From an uncultured Clostridia bacterium (lineage in GTDB: Bacteria; Bacillota; Clostridia; TANB77; CAG-508), in assembly GCA_947589835.1 (NCBI GenBank), contig CANQCT010000010.1:1-39734 (forward strand): a DNA stretch of 39,734 bases, in the 5' to 3' direction. Position numbers and translations under genes: made by a program. The notes beneath the pieces were generated by a model. The model had not been told where the DNA came from and made no database searches. It saw only the letters and a list, made by a program, of their open reading frames with translations. Positions 37,902 to 39,734 of this stretch are shown here, piece after piece; within the stretch, counting starts at the first letter, position 1; every line of letters begins with the position of its first letter.

Positions 37902-39518
37902 ATGAAAAAATTAAAATTAACAATAATATTATTAATAAGCCTAATTATTTTATGCAGTATACCTGTAGCAAGTAATGCAGCAGGGTCTTTTACTGCAAGT
38001 ATTTCTAAAACTACAGTAACAGTAGGAGATACATTTACTGTTACTGTAAAGTCAACTAATGCGGCAGGTCAATATACTGTAACTGCTAATAATACTAATG
38101 CTACTATTACACAAAGTGGAAGTGGATTTTTAGATAGCAGTTCAGAAACATGGACATTTAAAGCTCAAAAAGCTGGAACTGTTACAATTACCGCTAAAAC
38201 AACAGATATGATTGATAGTGATGATGATACTAAAAATGTAACTGGCACAAAAACATTTACCGTAACTATAAAAGAAAAATCTAATAATAATTCTTCATCT
38301 GGAAGTAGCAGTGGCTCTAGCGGAAATACTTCTAGTGGAGGAAATAGCTCAAGTGGTCAAACAAATAACAATACAACATCTAAAAAGCCAACTTTTACAT
38401 CTGTTAATAAAAAAGTATACACAACAAATGATGTAAACTTGCGTTCTAGCTGGTCAACTTCTAGTAGTGCAGTTTTAGTTGATGCTGGAACAGAACTAAC
38501 CTTAACAGGAACTTCAAAAGAAGTTGTAAACGGATATATATGGTATAGAGTAACTTATAAAGGTGCTACTAAATATATAGCAAGTAATTTTGTAACAGAA
38601 ACAAAACCAGAAGACAAAGACTATCCAGAAACTATAAAATCAAAAAATTGCTCTTTAAGCTCATTAACAATAGAAAGTTTAACACTAAATCCAGAATTTA
38701 ATAATGATGTACTAGAATATACTGCTACTTTAGAAGAAAATGTAACAAAATTAAATGTAACTGCTAAAGCAGAAAGCAATAAATCAAAAGTAGAAATATC
38801 TGGAAACGATAACATAAAAGATGGAGAAAATATTATTAAAATTAAAGTAACAGCAGAAGATGGTACTACAAAAACATATACAGTAAAGGTATTAAAAGGC
38901 ATTGAAAGTGAGGTTCCTGTTTCAACTCAAGTAACTAACACAGATGATGTAGATGATGGTACATTAAAATTAAAAAGTTTAGAAATTGAAAATGTTGATT
39001 TTATGAACGGATTTAATCCAAACCAACATTATTATGAATTAAGCTTAAACTTAGTAGTAGACAAATTAAATATTACAGCAGTTGCAAATAAAGAAGATGC
39101 AACCATTGAAATTTTAGGAAATAGCAATTTTACAGAAGGGGAAAACCTTGTTACAATTTTAGTAAAATCTGCTTCTGGAGATGAAACAGCTAATTATCAA
39201 ATTAAAGTTAATTTACCAATAGGAGTTGTACAAAAACAAGATGATATAATATTTTATATAAAATGTGTAGCTGTTGCATTTGCAGTACTATTAATAATCC
39301 TTGTAATTGTAATATTATCTAAGAGAGGCAAGAAAAAGGAACAAAATAAATTTGACTATATAGATTTAGAAGAAGATACTATGCCAACTTCTAAAATGGA
39401 AGACGAAAACAATGTATATAGCGAAAAAAATGAGCAAGAAGACGATAGTGATTATTTCTCAGATGATATAGGCACAAATAAAAAACAAAAAAATTCAAGA
39501 GGAAAACACTCTATATAA
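37902..39518 (+). CDS. Surface protein: Ig-like domain, Ser/Gly/Asn linker, SH3, two cadherin-like beta-sandwich domains, C-terminal TM
   Basis: Signal peptide; GSSSGSSGNTSSGGNSSS linker; VNLRSSWSTSSSAVLVDAGTELTLTG (SH3); LSSLTIESLTLNPEFNNDVLEYTATLEENVTKLNVTAKAE and LKSLEIENVDFMNGFNPNQHYYELSLNLVVDKLNITAVANKEDATIEILGN (cadherin-like); TM then charged tail. Confidence 0.88.
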   Translation: MKKLKLTIILLISLIILCSIPVASNAAGSFTASISKTTVTVGDTFTVTVKSTNAAGQYTVTANNTNATITQSGSGFLDSSSETWTFKAQKAGTVTITAKTTDMIDSDDDTKNVTGTKTFTVTIKEKSNNNSSSGSSSGSSGNTSSGGNSSSGQTNNNTTSKKPTFTSVNKKVYTTNDVNLRSSWSTSSSAVLVDAGTELTLTGTSKEVVNGYIWYRVTYKGATKYIASNFVTETKPEDKDYPETIKSKNCSLSSLTIESLTLNPEFNNDVLEYTATLEENVTKLNVTAKAESNKSKVEISGNDNIKDGENIIKIKVTAEDGTTKTYTVKVLKGIESEVPVSTQVTNTDDVDDGTLKLKSLEIENVDFMNGFNPNQHYYELSLNLVVDKLNITAVANKEDATIEILGNSNFTEGENLVTILVKSASGDETANYQIKVNLPIGVVQKQDDIIFYIKCVAVAFAVLLIILVIVILSKRGKKKEQNKFDYIDLEEDTMPTSKMEDENNVYSEKNEQEDDSDYFSDDIGTNKKQKNSRGKHSI

Positions 39519-39544
39519 TAATTTATTTATAAAATAGTATACTA

Positions 39545-39582
39545 AAAAGCAAGTAATTTATATATTAAAATTATTTGCTTTT
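39545..39582 (+). terminator. Intrinsic terminator
   Basis: AAAAGCAAGTAATTT…AAATTATTTGCTTTT hairpin after the surface protein. Confidence 0.75.
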
Positions 39583-39587
39583 GATGT

Positions 39588-39663
39588 GCCGATGTAGCTC
39601 AGTTGGTAGAGCAGTGAATTCGTAATTCAAAGGTCAGCAGTTCAATTCTGCTCATCGGCTCCA
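39588..39663 (+). tRNA. tRNA-Thr (anticodon CGT), CCA encoded
   Basis: GCCGATG…CATCGGC acceptor, GCTCAGTTGGTAGAGC D-arm, anticodon loop TTCGTAA, T-arm AGCAGTTCAATTCTGCT, TCCA 3' end. Confidence 0.96.
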
Positions 39664-39700
39664 AAAGATAAAATCGTCGCACCAAGCGATGTTAATGATT

Positions 39701-39724
39701 AAATCAACGCAAGTTGATTTTTTT
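39701..39724 (+). terminator. Intrinsic terminator after the tRNA
   Basis: AAATCAAC-GCAA-GTTGATTT then T-run; 8-bp stem with GCAA tetraloop. Confidence 0.8.
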
Positions 39725-39734
39725 GTTGCTATTG

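Overview
This is a 39.7-kb window from an AT-rich, probably spore-forming Clostridia-type Firmicute genome; that taxonomic call is inferred from CotF-like genes, codon usage and gene families. From left to right it contains five blocks. (i) About 0-4 kb is a degraded accessory strip: a uracil-DNA glycosylase-like gene, an intact RhuM-family gene, three truncated gene relics (metallophosphoesterase, S66 LD-carboxypeptidase, HAD) and a frameshifted MFS transporter, followed by two CotF-like spore-coat genes. (ii) About 4.6-24 kb is a cell-surface glycopolymer locus: a TagG/TagH-like ABC exporter (permease frameshifted), TarI/TarJ-like CDP-ribitol synthesis, three CDP-glycerol/ribitol phosphotransferase-type proteins (one fused to a GT2 domain), a double-Nudix-like protein, YfhO, and three GT39-like membrane glycosyltransferases (one frameshifted), with tyrS embedded. 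(iii) About 24-32.5 kb holds housekeeping genes: a P-loop/Asp23-like/Cmk fusion, plsC, typA, an O-methyltransferase, a TGS+uridine-kinase-type protein and an RNHCP protein. (iv) A large U32 peptidase follows. (v) The end has a glucosaminidase-SH3-dockerin protein, an Ig/cadherin-like surface protein and tRNA-Thr(CGU). The least explained signals are: a ~114-nt intergenic repeat family (two full-length copies, one 5'-truncated copy, one relic) with perfect 15-16-bp terminal inverted repeats, a possible pseudoknot core and differences confined to one ~20-nt window; a 72-nt structured element near 32.65 kb; a long hairpin at the yfhO ribosome-binding site; the three-domain cmk fusion; and two unannotated Cys-rich small ORFs. 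No CRISPR array, integrase or IS transposase was seen.
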